A stretch of DNA of 64,000 nucleotides from Salvia splendens (taxonomy: Eukaryota > Streptophyta > Magnoliopsida > Lamiales > Lamiaceae): NCBI RefSeq assembly GCF_004379255.2, contig NC_056052.1:14354589-14418588 (forward strand), read 5' to 3'. The position numbers and the translations under genes were made by a program. Positions 11,601 through 23,724 of this stretch are shown here, piece by piece (within the stretch, counting starts at the first letter, position 1; the number at the start of each line of letters is the position of its first letter). The notes under the pieces were generated by a model, which ran no database searches, was not told where the DNA came from, and worked only from the letters and a program-made list of their open reading frames with translations.

Positions 11601-14600
11601 CTATTGAGTATTTAGGGTTTTCTAAACACTTATAAATAGTGATGTCCTTGTTTAAGGTTTAGGGTTTAGGGTTAAGGGTTTTTTTATAAAAAAAACCCCT
11701 GTATAAAGGAGAAAATTTAAAATGATATCAAGATGGCTCGAACTCGGAACCTCAAATAATAATGTCTAAGCTCAATGCCGCTAGGGCAAAGGCTCTAGAC
11801 GGGTTTAGAGTATAGGGTTTAGGGTTTAGGGGTTAAGGTTTATGGTTAGGGATTAGGTTTAGGGTTTTTTAGACGATGGATTTTTGCCGAAAAACACAAT
11901 TAACTAATTTTTGGAGCTTATTTTTAATTTCTTAGTTTTCGTTTTGTTTCGTTTTGAGTTTAAAAATATTAATAGCAATTTTGGGAATAAATTTGAACTT
12001 CTAGTTTTCATTTTATTTTCTACTGTGTTTTTAGAGTATTCTAAACAATTATAAATACAGTGATTTCCTTTAGTTTTGACTATAATATTTAGACAATGGA
12101 CTAAGGCCAATTTTCTAGTCTTTATTTTCTTTTCTTTAGAGTATTTAGGGTTTTCTAAACTCTTATAAATAGTGTTGTCCTTGTTTTGAATACTGTTTTA
12201 GACAATGACTTTTGGACATTTCACATCATATAAGGAAAAAAATTAATTTACATTATTTTTGGATTATTATTTTTAATATTCTAGTTTTCGTTTCATTTCC
12301 TTGTGAGTTTTCGGGATTTTCGTAGCACTTATAAATAGTGATGTACTTGTTTAGGGTTTAGGATTTGTGGTTTAGGGACAAGGTTTATGGTCTAGAGTTT
12401 AGGGTTTTGGATTTGGCCGAATAACACAATTTACTGTATTTGGGGCCTAATTTTAATTTTACTAGTTTTCGTTTTATTTCATAATGAGTTTTTAAGGTAT
12501 TCTACGCACTCATAAATATCGATTTCTCTGTTTTGACTATATTTTTCAGAAAATGGATTACGGCCAATTCTCTAGTTTTCATTTTAATTCCTTTAGAGTT
12601 TTTAGGGTTTTCAAAACTTTTTTAAAAAGGCCATTGATATGACTACGTTTTTTGGACAATGGACTCTGGCCATTTCACATTGTACACGAAAAAAATAATT
12701 TAATTTATTGTGGCAAAATTTAAATTTTCTAGTTTTCATTTTTTGTTCCTTTTCAGTTTTAAGGATTTTCTAAGCACTTATAAATCGCGATGTCCGTGTT
12801 AGGGCCTAGGATTTACATTTAAGGGTTTGGGTTTAAGATTTTTAGACGTTGGATTTCGGTTGAAAAACACATTTTACTATTTTTTGGGGCTTCATTTTTA
12901 TTTTCGTAGCTTTCGTTGTATTTCCTTTCAAGTTTTTAATTTTTAATAGCAATTTTGGTGATAATTTTTATTTTCCAGTTTTTCGTTTTTTTCCTACTGA
13001 AATATAAGGGTATTCTAAACACTTATAATTATCGATTTCTTTGATTTAACTATACTTTTCATACAATGGATTACGACCAATTTTCTAGTTTTCAACTTAT
13101 TTCCTTTAGAGTTTTTAAGGTTTTCTAAATTCTATTAAAAAGTGTTGTTCTTGGTTTTACTACATTTTTTGGATAATGAATTTTGACTATTTCACATCAT
13201 ATAGGGAATAAAATTAATTTATTATTTTGTGATTATTTCTAATTTTCTAGATTTCATTTTATTTCCTTTTTCATTTTTAGGATTTTCTAAACAATTATAA
13301 TAGTGATGTTTTTGTTTAAGGTCTAGGGTTTAGGGTTTTTCTATAAAAAAAACTCATGTATAAAGGAGGAAGTTAGAAATGATATCAAGAGGGCTCGAAC
13401 TCGGCACCTCAAAACAATAATGTTTAAGCTCCATGCCGCTAGGACAAAGGCTCTGGATGAGTTTGGGTTTTGGGTTAGAGATTAGGTTTAGGGTTTTTTG
13501 ACGATGGATTTTAGCCGGAAAACACAATTAACTGTTTTTTGAAGTTTATTTTTAATTTCTTAGTTTACGTTTTGTTTCGTTTTGAGTTTTAAAATTTTAA
13601 TAGCAATTTTGGGAATAAATTTTAACTTTCTGGTTTTCATTTTATTTCCTACTGTGTTTTTAGGGTATTCTAAACAATTATAAATATAGTGATTTCCTTG
13701 AGTTTTGACTATAATATTTAGACAATGGACTAAGGCCAATTTTCTAGCCTTTATTTTATTTTCTATTGAGTATTTAGGGTTTTCTAAACACTTATAAATA
13801 GTGATGTCCTTGTTTAAGGTTTAGGGTTAAGGGTTTTTTTATAAAAAAAACCCCTGTATAAAGGAGAAAATTTAAAATGATATCAAGATGGCTCGAACTC
13901 GGAACCTCAAATAATAATGTCTAAGCTCAATGCCGCTAGGGCAAAGGCTCTAGACGGGTTTAGAGTATAGGGTTTAGGGTTTAGGGGTTAAGGTTTATGG
14001 TTAGGGATTAGGTTTAGGGTTTTTTAGACGATGGATTTTTGCCGAAAAACACAATTAACTAATTTTTGGAGCTTATTTTTAATTTCTTAGTTTTCGTTTT
14101 GTTTCGTTTTGAGTTTAAAAATATTAATAGCAATTTTGGGAATAAATTTGAACTTCTAGTTTTCATTTTATTTTCTACTGTGTTTTTAGAGTATTCTAAA
14201 CAATTATAAATACAGTGATTTCCTTTAGTTTTGACTATAATATTTAGACAATGGACTAAGGCCAATTTTCTAGTCTTTATTTTCTTTTCTTTAGAGTATT
14301 TAGGGTTTTCTAAACTCTTATAAATAGTGTTGTCCTTGTTTTGAATACTGTTTTAGACAATGACTTTTGGACATTTCACATCATATAAGGAAAAAAATTA
14401 ATTTACATTATTTTTAGATTATTATTTTTAATATTCTAGTTTTCGTTTCATTTCCTTGTGAGTTTTCGGGATTTTCGTAGCACTTATAAATAGTGATGTA
14501 CTTGTTTAGGGTTTAGGATTTGTGGTTTAGGGACAAGGTTTATGGTCTAGAGTTTAGGGTTTTGGATTTGGCCGAATAACACAATTTACTGTATTTGGGG

Positions 14601-17600
14601 CCTAATTTTAATTTTACTAGTTTTCGTTTTATTTCATAATGAGTTTTTAAGGTATTCTACGCACTCATAAATATCGATTTCTCTGTTTTGACTATATTTT
14701 TCAGAAAATGGATTACGGCCAATTCTCTAGTTTTCATTTTAATTCCTTTAGAGTTTTTAGGGTTTTCAAAACTTTTTTAAAAAGGCCATTGATATGACTA
14801 CGTTTTTTGGACAATGGACTCTGGCCATTTCACATTGTACACGAAAAAATAATTTAATTTATTGTGGCAAAATTTAAATTTTCTAGTTTTCATTTTTTGT
14901 TCCTTTTCAGTTTTAAGGATTTTCTAAGCACTTATAAATCGCGATGTCCGTGTTAGGGCCTAGGATTTACATTTAAGGGTTTGGGTTTAAGATTTTTAGA
15001 CGTTGGATTTCGGTTGAAAAACACATTTTACTATTTTTTGGGGCTTCATTTTTATTTTCGTAGCTTTCGTTGTATTTCCTTTCAAGTTTTTAATTTTTAA
15101 TAGCAATTTTGGTGATAATTTTTATTTTCCAGTTTTTCGTTTTTTTCCTACTGAAATATAAGGGTATTCTAAACACTTATAATTATCGATTTCTTTGATT
15201 TAACTATACTTTTCATACAATGGATTACGACCAATTTTCTAGTTTTCAACTTATTTCCTTTAGAGTTTTTAAGGTTTTCTAAATTCTATTAAAAAGTGTT
15301 GTTCTTGGTTTTACTACATTTTTTGGATAATGAATTTTGACTATTTCACATCATATAGGGAATAAAATTAATTTATTATTTTGTGATTATTTCTAATTTT
15401 CTAGATTTCATTTTATTTCCTTTTTCATTTTTTAGGATTTTCTAAACAATTATAATAGTGATGTTTTTGTTTAAGGTCTAGGGTTTAGGGTTTTTCTATA
15501 AAAAAAACTCATGTATAAAGGAGGAAGTTAGAAATGATATCAAGAGGGCTCGAACTCGGCACCTCAAAACAATAATGTTTAAGCTCCATGCCGCTAGGAC
15601 AAAGGCTCTGGATGAGTTTGGGTTTTGGGTTAGAGATTAGGTTTAGGGTTTTTTGACGATGGATTTTAGCCGGAAAACACAATTAACTGTTTTTTGAAGT
15701 TTATTTTTAATTTCTTAGTTTACGTTTTGTTTCGTTTTGAGTTTTAAAATTTTAATAGCAATTTTGGGAATAAATTTTAACTTTCTGGTTTTCATTTTAT
15801 TTCCTACTGTGTTTTTAGGGTATTCTAAACAATTATAAATATAGTGATTTCCTTGAGTTTTGACTATAATATTTAGACAATGGACTAAGGCCAATTTTCT
15901 AGCCTTTATTTTATTTTCTATTGAGTATTTAGGGTTTTCTAAACACTTATAAATAGTGATGTCCTTGTTTAAGGTTTAGGGTTAAGGGTTTTTTTATAAA
16001 AAAAACCCCTGTATAAAGGAGAAAATTTAAAATGATATCAAGATGGCTCGAACTCGGAACCTCAAATAATAATGTCTAAGCTCAATGCCGCTAGGGCAAA
16101 GGCTCTAGACGGGTTTAGAGTATAGGGTTTAGGGTTTAGGGGTTAAGGTTTATGGTTAGGGATTAGGTTTAGGGTTTTTTAGACGATGGATTTTTGCCGA
16201 AAAACACAATTAACTAATTTTTGGAGCTTATTTTTAATTTCTTAGTTTTCGTTTTGTTTCGTTTTGAGTTTAAAAATATTAATAGCAATTTTGGGAATAA
16301 ATTTGAACTTCTAGTTTTCATTTTATTTTCTACTGTGTTTTTAGAGTATTCTAAACAATTATAAATACAGTGATTTCCTTTAGTTTTGACTATAATATTT
16401 AGACAATGGACTAAGGCCAATTTTCTAGTCTTTATTTTCTTTTCTTTAGAGTATTTAGGGTTTTCTAAACTCTTATAAATAGTGTTGTCCTTGTTTTGAA
16501 TACTGTTTTAGACAATGACTTTTGGACATTTCACCTCATATAAGGAAAAAAATTAATTTACATTATTTTTGGATTATTATTTTTAATATTCTAGTTTTCG
16601 TTTCATTTCCTTGTGAGTTTTCGGGATTTTCGTAGCACTTATAAATAGTGATGTACTTGTTTAGGGTTTAGGATTTGTGGTTTAGGGACAAGGTTTATGG
16701 TCTAGAGTTTAGGGTTTTGGATTTGGCCGAATAACACAATTTACTGTATTTGGGGCCTAATTTTAATTTTACTAGTTTTCGTTTTATTTCATAATGAGTT
16801 TTTAGGGTATTCTACGCACTCATAAATATCGATTTCTCTGTTTTGACTATATTTTTCAGAAAATGGATTACGGCCAATTCTCTAGTTTTCATTTTAATTC
16901 CTTTAGAGTTTTTAGGGTTTTCAAAACTTTTTTAAAAAGGCCATTGATATGACTACGTTTTTTGGACAATGGACTCTGGCCATTTCACATTGTACACGAA
17001 AAAAATAATTTAATTTATTGTGGCAAAATTTTAAATTTTCTAGTTTTCATTTTTTGTTCCTTTTCAGTTTTAAGGATTTTCTAAACACTTATAAATCGCG
17101 ATGTCCGTGTTAGGGCCTAGGATTTAAATTTAAGGGTTTGGGTTTAAGATTTTTAGACGTTGGATTTCGGTTGAAAAACACATTTTACTATTTTTTGGGG
17201 CTTCATTTTTATTTTCGTAGCTTTCGTTGTATTTCCTTTCAAGTTTTTAATTTTTAATAGCAATTTTGGTGATAATTTTTATTTTCCAGTTTTTCGTTTT
17301 TTTCCTACTGAAATATAAGGGTATTCTAAACACTTATAATTATCGATTTCTTTGATTTAACTATACTTTTCATACAATGGATTACGACCAATTTTCTAGT
17401 TTTCAACTTATTTCCTTTAGAGTTTTTAAGGTTTTCTAAATTCTATTAAAAAGTGTTGTTCTTGGTTTTACTACATTTTTTGGATAATGAATTTTGACTA
17501 TTTCACATCATATAGGGAATAAAATTAATTTATTATTTTGTGATTATTTCTAATTTTCTAGATTTCATTTTATTTCCTTTTCATTTTTTAGGATTTTCTA

Positions 17601-19860
17601 AACAATTATAATAGTGATGTTTTTGTTTAAGGTCTAGGGTTTAGGGTTTTTCTATAAAAAAAACTCATGTATAAAGGAGGAAGTTAGAAATGATATCAAG
17701 AGGGCTCGAACTCGGCACCTCAAAACAATAATGTTTAAGCTCCATGCCGCTAGGACAAAGGCTCTGGATGAGTTTGGGTTTTGGGTTAGAGATTAGGTTT
17801 AGGGTTTTTTGACGATGGATTTTAGCCGGAAAACACAATTAACTGTTTTTTGAAGCTTATTTTTAATTTCTTAGTTTACGTTTTGTTTCGTTTTGAGTTT
17901 TAAAATTTTAATAGCAATTTTGGGAATAAATTTTAACTTTCTGGTTTTCATTTTATTTCCTACTGTGTTTTAAGGGTATTCTAAACAATTATAAATATAG
18001 TGATTTCCTTGAGTTTTGACTATAATATTTAGACAATGGACTAAGGCCAATTTTCTAGCCTTTATTTTATTTTCTATTGAGTATTTAGGGTTTTCTAAAC
18101 ACTTATAAATAGTGATGTCCTTGTTTAAGGTTTAGGGTTTAGGGTTAAGGGTTTTTTTATAAAAAAAAACTCCTGTATAAATGAGAAAATTTAAAATGAT
18201 ATCAAGATGGCTCGAACTCGGCACCTCAAATAATAATGTCTAAGCTCAATGCCGCTAGGGCAAAGGCTCTAGACGGGTTTAGAGTATAGGGTTTAGGGTT
18301 TAGGGGTTAAGGTTTATGGTTAGGGATTAGGTTTAGGGTTTTTTAGACAATGGATTTTTCCCGGAAAACACAATTAACTAATTTTTGGAGCTTATTTTTA
18401 ATTTCTTAGTTTTCGTTTTGTTTCGTTTTGAGTTTAAAACTTTAATAGCAATTTTGGGAATAAATTTGAACTTCTAGTTTTCATTTTATTTCCTACTGTG
18501 TTTTTAGATTATTCTTAACAATTATAAATACAGTGATTTCCTTTAGTTTTGACTATAATATTTAGACAATGGACTAAGGCCAATTTTCTTGTCTTTATTT
18601 TCTTTCCTTTAGAGTATTTAGGGTTTTCTAAACTCTTATAAATAGTGTTGTCCTTGTTTTGAATACTGTTTTGGACAATGAATTTTGGACATTTCACATC
18701 ATATATGGAAAAAAATTAATTTACATTATTTTTGGATTATTATTTTTAACATTCTAGTTTTCGTTTCATTTCCTTGTGAGTTTTCGGGATTTTCGTAACA
18801 CTTATAAATAGCGATGTACTTGTTTAGGGTTTAGGATTTGTGGTTTAGGGACAAGGTTTATGGTCTAGAGTTTAGGGTTTTTGGACAATGGATTTTGGCC
18901 GAATAACACAATTTACTGTATTTGGGGCCCAATTTTAATTTTAGTAGTTTTCGTTTTATTTCATAATGAGTTTTTAGGGTATTCTACGCACTCATAAATA
19001 TCGATTTCTTTGTTTTGATTATATTTTTCAGAAAATGGATTACGGCCAATTCTCTTGTTTTCATTTTAATTCCTTTAGAGTTTTTAGGGTTTTCAAAACT
19101 TTTTTAAAAAGGCCATTGATATGACTACGTTTTTTGGATAATGGACTCTGGCCATTTCACATTGTACACGAAAAAAATAATTTAATTTATTGTGGCAAAA
19201 TTTTAAATTTTCTAGTTTTCATTTTTTGTTCCATTTTAGTTTTAAGGATTTTCTGAACACTTATAAATCGCGATGTCCGTGTTAGGGCCTAGGATTTACG
19301 GTTTAGGGTTTAGGATTTTTAGACGTTGTATTTCGGTCGAAAAACACATTTTACTATTTTTTGGGGCTTAATTTTTATTTTCATAGCTTTCATTATATTT
19401 CCTTTCGAGTTTTTAATTTTTAATAGCAATTTTGGTGATAATTTTTATTTTCTAGTTTTTCATTTTTTTCCTACTGAAATTTTAGGGTATTCTAAACACT
19501 TATAATTATCGATTTCTTTTATTTAACTATACTTTTCATACAATGGATTACGACCAATTTTCTAGTTTTCAATTTATTTCCTTTAGAGTTTTTAAGGTTT
19601 TCTAAATTCTATTAAAAAGTGTTGTTCTTGGTTTTACTACATTTTTTGGATAATGAATTTTGACTATTTCACATCATATAGGGAATAAAATTAATTTACT
19701 ATTTTGTGATTATTTTTAATTTTCTAGATTTCATTTTATTTCCTTTTTCATTTTTTAGGATTTTCTAAACACTTATAAATAGTGATGTTCTTGTTTAAGG
19801 TCTAGGGTTTAGGGTTTTTCTATAAAAAAAAACTCATGTATAAAGGAGGAACTTAGTAAT
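5681..19860 (+). repeat. Long-form satellite array, about 2,155-2,169 bp monomers
   Basis: Type A SINE-like cores (first base of GATATCAAGAGGG) lie at 6901, 9064, 11219, 13381, 15536, 17692 and 19861, giving monomers of 2163, 2155, 2162, 2155, 2156 and 2169 bp. Type B cores lie at 7406, 9562, 11724, 13879, 16034 and 18198. All monomers point the same way. Each contains about eleven smaller subunits of 107-415 bp. Neighbouring monomers differ at few positions, and some variants alternate between monomers. A 68-codon minus-strand frame repeats at 7586, 9742, 11904, 14059 and 16214 only because the monomers are alike. The last monomer (17692-19860) already carries variants typical of the short form to its right. 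Confidence 0.95.
7370..7482 (-). repeat. Type B tRNA-derived SINE-like core (representative copy)
   Basis: On the minus strand, box A-like TAGCGGCATTGAGC lies at 7465-7452 and box B-like AGTTCGAGCC at 7426-7417. A run of eight T follows at 7377-7370 and could serve as a Pol III terminator. The order and the spacing of about 40 bp fit tRNA-derived plant SINEs. CTCC and GGAG arms near the 3' end could form a small hairpin. Type B cores recur with GATATCAAG(A)TGG starting at 100, 2265, 9562, 11724, 13879, 16034, 18198, 48939, 51229, 61125 and 63423. The SINE origin is an inference; transcription is not shown. Confidence 0.65.
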
Positions 19861-22800
19861 GATATCAAGAGGGCTCGAACTCGGCACCTCAAAATAATAA
19901 TGTTTAAGCTCCATGCCGCTAGGACAAAGGCTCTGGATGGGTTTGGGTTTTGGGTTAGAGATTAGATTTAGGGTTTTTTGACGATGGATTTTAGCCGGAA
20001 AACACAATTAACTGTTTTTTGAAGCTTATTTTTAATTTCTTAGTTTACGTTTTGTTTCGTTTTGAGTTTTAAAATTTTAATAGCAATTTCGGGAATAAAT
20101 TTTAACTTTCTGGTTTTCATTTTATTTCCTACTGTGTTTTTAGGGTATTCTAAACAATTATAAATATAGTGATTTCCTTGAGTTTTGACTATAATATTTA
20201 GACAATGGACTAAGGCCAATTTTCTAGCCTTTATTTTATTTTCTATTGAGTATTTAGGGTTTTCTAAACTCTTATAAATAGTGTTGTCCTTGTTTTGAAT
20301 ACTGTTTGGACAATGAATTTTGGCCATTTGACATCATATATGGAAAAAAATTATTTTACATTATTTTTGGATTATTATTTTTAATATTCTAGTTTTCGTT
20401 TCATTTCCTTGTGAGTTTTCGGGATTTTCGTAACACTTATAAACAACGATGTCCTTGTTTAGGGTTTTGGATATGTGGTTTAGGGACAAGGTTTATGGTC
20501 TAGAGTTTAGGATTTTTGGACAATGGATTTTGGCCGAATAACACAATTTACTGTATTTGGGGCCCAATTTTAATTTTACTAGTTTTCGTTTTATTTCATA
20601 ATGAGTTTTTAGGGTATTCTTCGCACTCATAAATATCGATTTCTTTGTTTTGATTATATTTTTCAGAAAATGGATTACGGCCAATTCACTAGTTTCATTT
20701 TAATTCCTTTAGAGTTTTTAGTGTTTTCAAAACTTTTTTAAAAAGGCCATTGATATGACTACGTTTTTTGGATAATGGACTCTGGCCATTTCACATTGTA
20801 CACGAAAAAAATAATTTAATTTATTGTGGCAAAATTTTAAATTTTCTAGTTTTCATTTTTTGTTCCATTTTAGTTTTAAGGATTTTCTGAACACTTATAA
20901 ATCGCGATGTCCGTGTTAGGGCCTAGGATTTACGGTTTAGGGTTTAGGATTTTTAGACGTTGTATTTCGGTCGAAAAACACATTTTACTATTTTTTGGGG
21001 CTTAATTTTTATTTTCATAGCTTTCATTATATTTCCTTTCGAGTTTTAATTTTTAATAGCAATTTTGGTGATAATTTTTATTTTCTAGTTTTTCATTTTT
21101 TTCCTACTGAAATTTTAGGGTATTCTAAACACTTATAATTATCGATTTCTTTTATTTAACTATACTTTTCATACAATGGATTACGACCAATTTTCTAGTT
21201 TTCAATTTATTTCCTTTAGAGTTTTTAAGGTTTTCTAAATTCTATTAAAAAGTGTTGTTCTTGGTTTTACTACATTTTTGGATAATGAATTTTGACTATT
21301 TCACATCATATAGGGAATAAAATTAATTTACTATTTTGTGATTATTTTTAATTTTCTAGATTTCATTTTATTTCCTTTTTCATTTTTTAGGATTTTCTAG
21401 ACACTTATAAATAGTGATGTTCTTGTTTAAGGTCTAGGGTTTAGGGTTTTTCTATAAAAAAAAACTCATGTATAAAGGAGGAACTTAGTAATGATATCAA
21501 GAGGGCTCGAACTCGGCACCTCAAAATAATAATGTTTAAGCTCCATGCCGCTAGGACAAAGGCTCTGGATGGGTTTGGGTTTTGGGTTAGAGATTAGGTT
21601 TAGGGTTTTTTGACGATGGATTTTAGCCGGAAAACACAATTAACTGTTTTTTGAAGCTTATTTTTAATTTCTTAGTTTACGTTTTGTTTCGTTTTGAGTT
21701 TTAAAATTTTAATAGCAATTTCGGGAATAAATTTTAACTTTCTGGTTTTCATTTTATTTCCTACTGTGTTTTTAGGGTATTCTAAACAATTATAAATATA
21801 GTGATTTCCTTGAGTTTTGACTATAATATTTAGACAATGGACTAAGGCCAATTTTCTAGCCTTTATTTTATTTTCTATTGAGTATTTAGGGTTTTCTAAA
21901 CTCTTATAAATAGTGTTGTCCTTGTTTTGAATACTGTTTTGGACAATGAATTTTGGCCATTTGACATCATATATGGAAAAAAATTATTTTACATTATTTT
22001 TGGATTATTATTTTTAATATTCTAGTTTTCGTTTCATTTCCTTGTGAGTTTTCGGGATTTTCGTAACACTTATAAACAACGATGTCCTTGTTTAGGGTTT
22101 GGATATGTGGTTTAGGGACAAGGTTTATGGTCTAGAGTTTAGGATTTTTGGACAATGGATTTGGCCGAATAACACAATTTACTGTATTTGGGGCCCAATT
22201 TTAATTTTACTAGTTTTCGTTTTATTTCATAATGAGTTTTTAGGGTATTCTTCGCACTCATAAATATCGATTTCTTTGTTTTGATTATATTTTTCAGAAA
22301 ATGGATTACGGCCAATTCACTAGTTTCATTTTAATTCCTTTAGAGTTTTAGTGTTTTCAAAACTTTTTTAAAAGGCCATTGATATGACTACGTTTTTTGG
22401 ATAATGGACTCTGGCCATTTCACATTGTACACGAAAAAAATAATTTAATTTATTGTGGCAAAATTTTAAATTTTCTAGTTTTCATTTTTGTTCCATTTTA
22501 GTTTAAAGGATTTTCTGAACACTTATAATCGCGATGTCCGTGTTAGGGCCTAGGATTTACGGTTTAGGGGTTAGGATTTTTAGACGTTGTATTTCGGTCG
22601 AAAAACACATTTTACTATTTTTTGGGGCTTAATTTTTATTTTCATAGCTTTCATTATATTTCCTTTCGAGTTTTTAATTTTTAATAGCAATTTTGGTGAT
22701 AATTTTTATTTCTAGTTTTCATTTTTTCCTACTGAAAGTTTAAGGGTATTCTAAACACTTATAATTATCGATTTCTTTATTTAACTATACTTTTCATACA

Positions 22801-23115
22801 ATGGATTACGACCAATTTTCTAGTTTTCAATTTATTCCTTTAGAGTTTTTAAGGTTTTCTAATTCTATTAAAAAGTGTTGTTCTTGGTTTTACTACATTT
22901 TTTGGATATGAATTTTGACTATTTCACATCATATAGGGAATAAAATTAATTTACTATTTTGTGATTATTTTTAATTTTCTAGATTTCATTTTATTTCCTT
23001 TTTCATTTTTTAGGATTTTCTAAACACTTATAAATAGTGATGTTCTTGTTTAAGGTCTAGGGTTTAGGGGTTCTATAAAAAAAAAACTCATGTATAAAAG
23101 GAGGAACTTAGTAAT

Positions 23116-23724
23116 GATATCAAGAGGGCTCGAACTCGGCACCTCAAAATAATAATGTTTAAGCTCCATGCCGCTAGGACAAAGGCTCTGGATGGGTTTG
23201 GGTTTTGGGTTAGAGATTAGGTTTAGGGTTTTTTGACGATGGATTTTAGCCGGAAAACACAATTATTTCCTTTCGAGTTTTTAATTTTTAATAGCAATTT
23301 GGTGATAATTTTTATTTTCTAGTTTTTCAATTTTTTCCTACTGAAATTTTTAGGGTTTCTAAACACTTATAATTATCGATTTCTTTTATTTAACTATACT
23401 TTTCATACAATGGATTACGACCAATTTTCTAGTTTTCAATTTATTTCCTTTAGAGTTTTTAAGGTTTTCTAAAAATTAAAAAAGTGTTTTCTTGGTTTTA
23501 CTACATTTTTTGGATAATGAATTTTGACTATTTCACATCATAAGGGAATAAATTAATTTACTATTTTGTGATTATTTTTAATTTTCTAGATTTCATTTTA
23601 TTTCCTTTTTCATTTTTTAGGATTTTCTAAACACTTATAAATAGTGATGTTCTTGTTTAAGGTCTAGGGTTTAGGGTTTTTCTATAAAAAAAAACTCATG
23701 TATAAAGGAGGAACCTTAGTAATT
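23116..23724 (+). repeat. Truncated 609-bp satellite monomer
   Basis: The type A cores at 23116 and 23725 are only 609 bp apart. Sequence runs normally to about 23262 (...AACACAATTA) and then jumps to TTTCCTTTCGAGTTTTTAA, which normally lies about 1 kb further on. The two sides share only a few bases at the join. This is an internal deletion of about 1.0 kb within one monomer. Confidence 0.85.

Noticed and set aside
7586..16420. A 68-residue minus-strand ORF in each long monomer, and its 106-residue forms at 279, 49119 and 61305
   Set aside because: Length changes with single-base differences between monomers, there is no domain, and it spans several satellite subunits.
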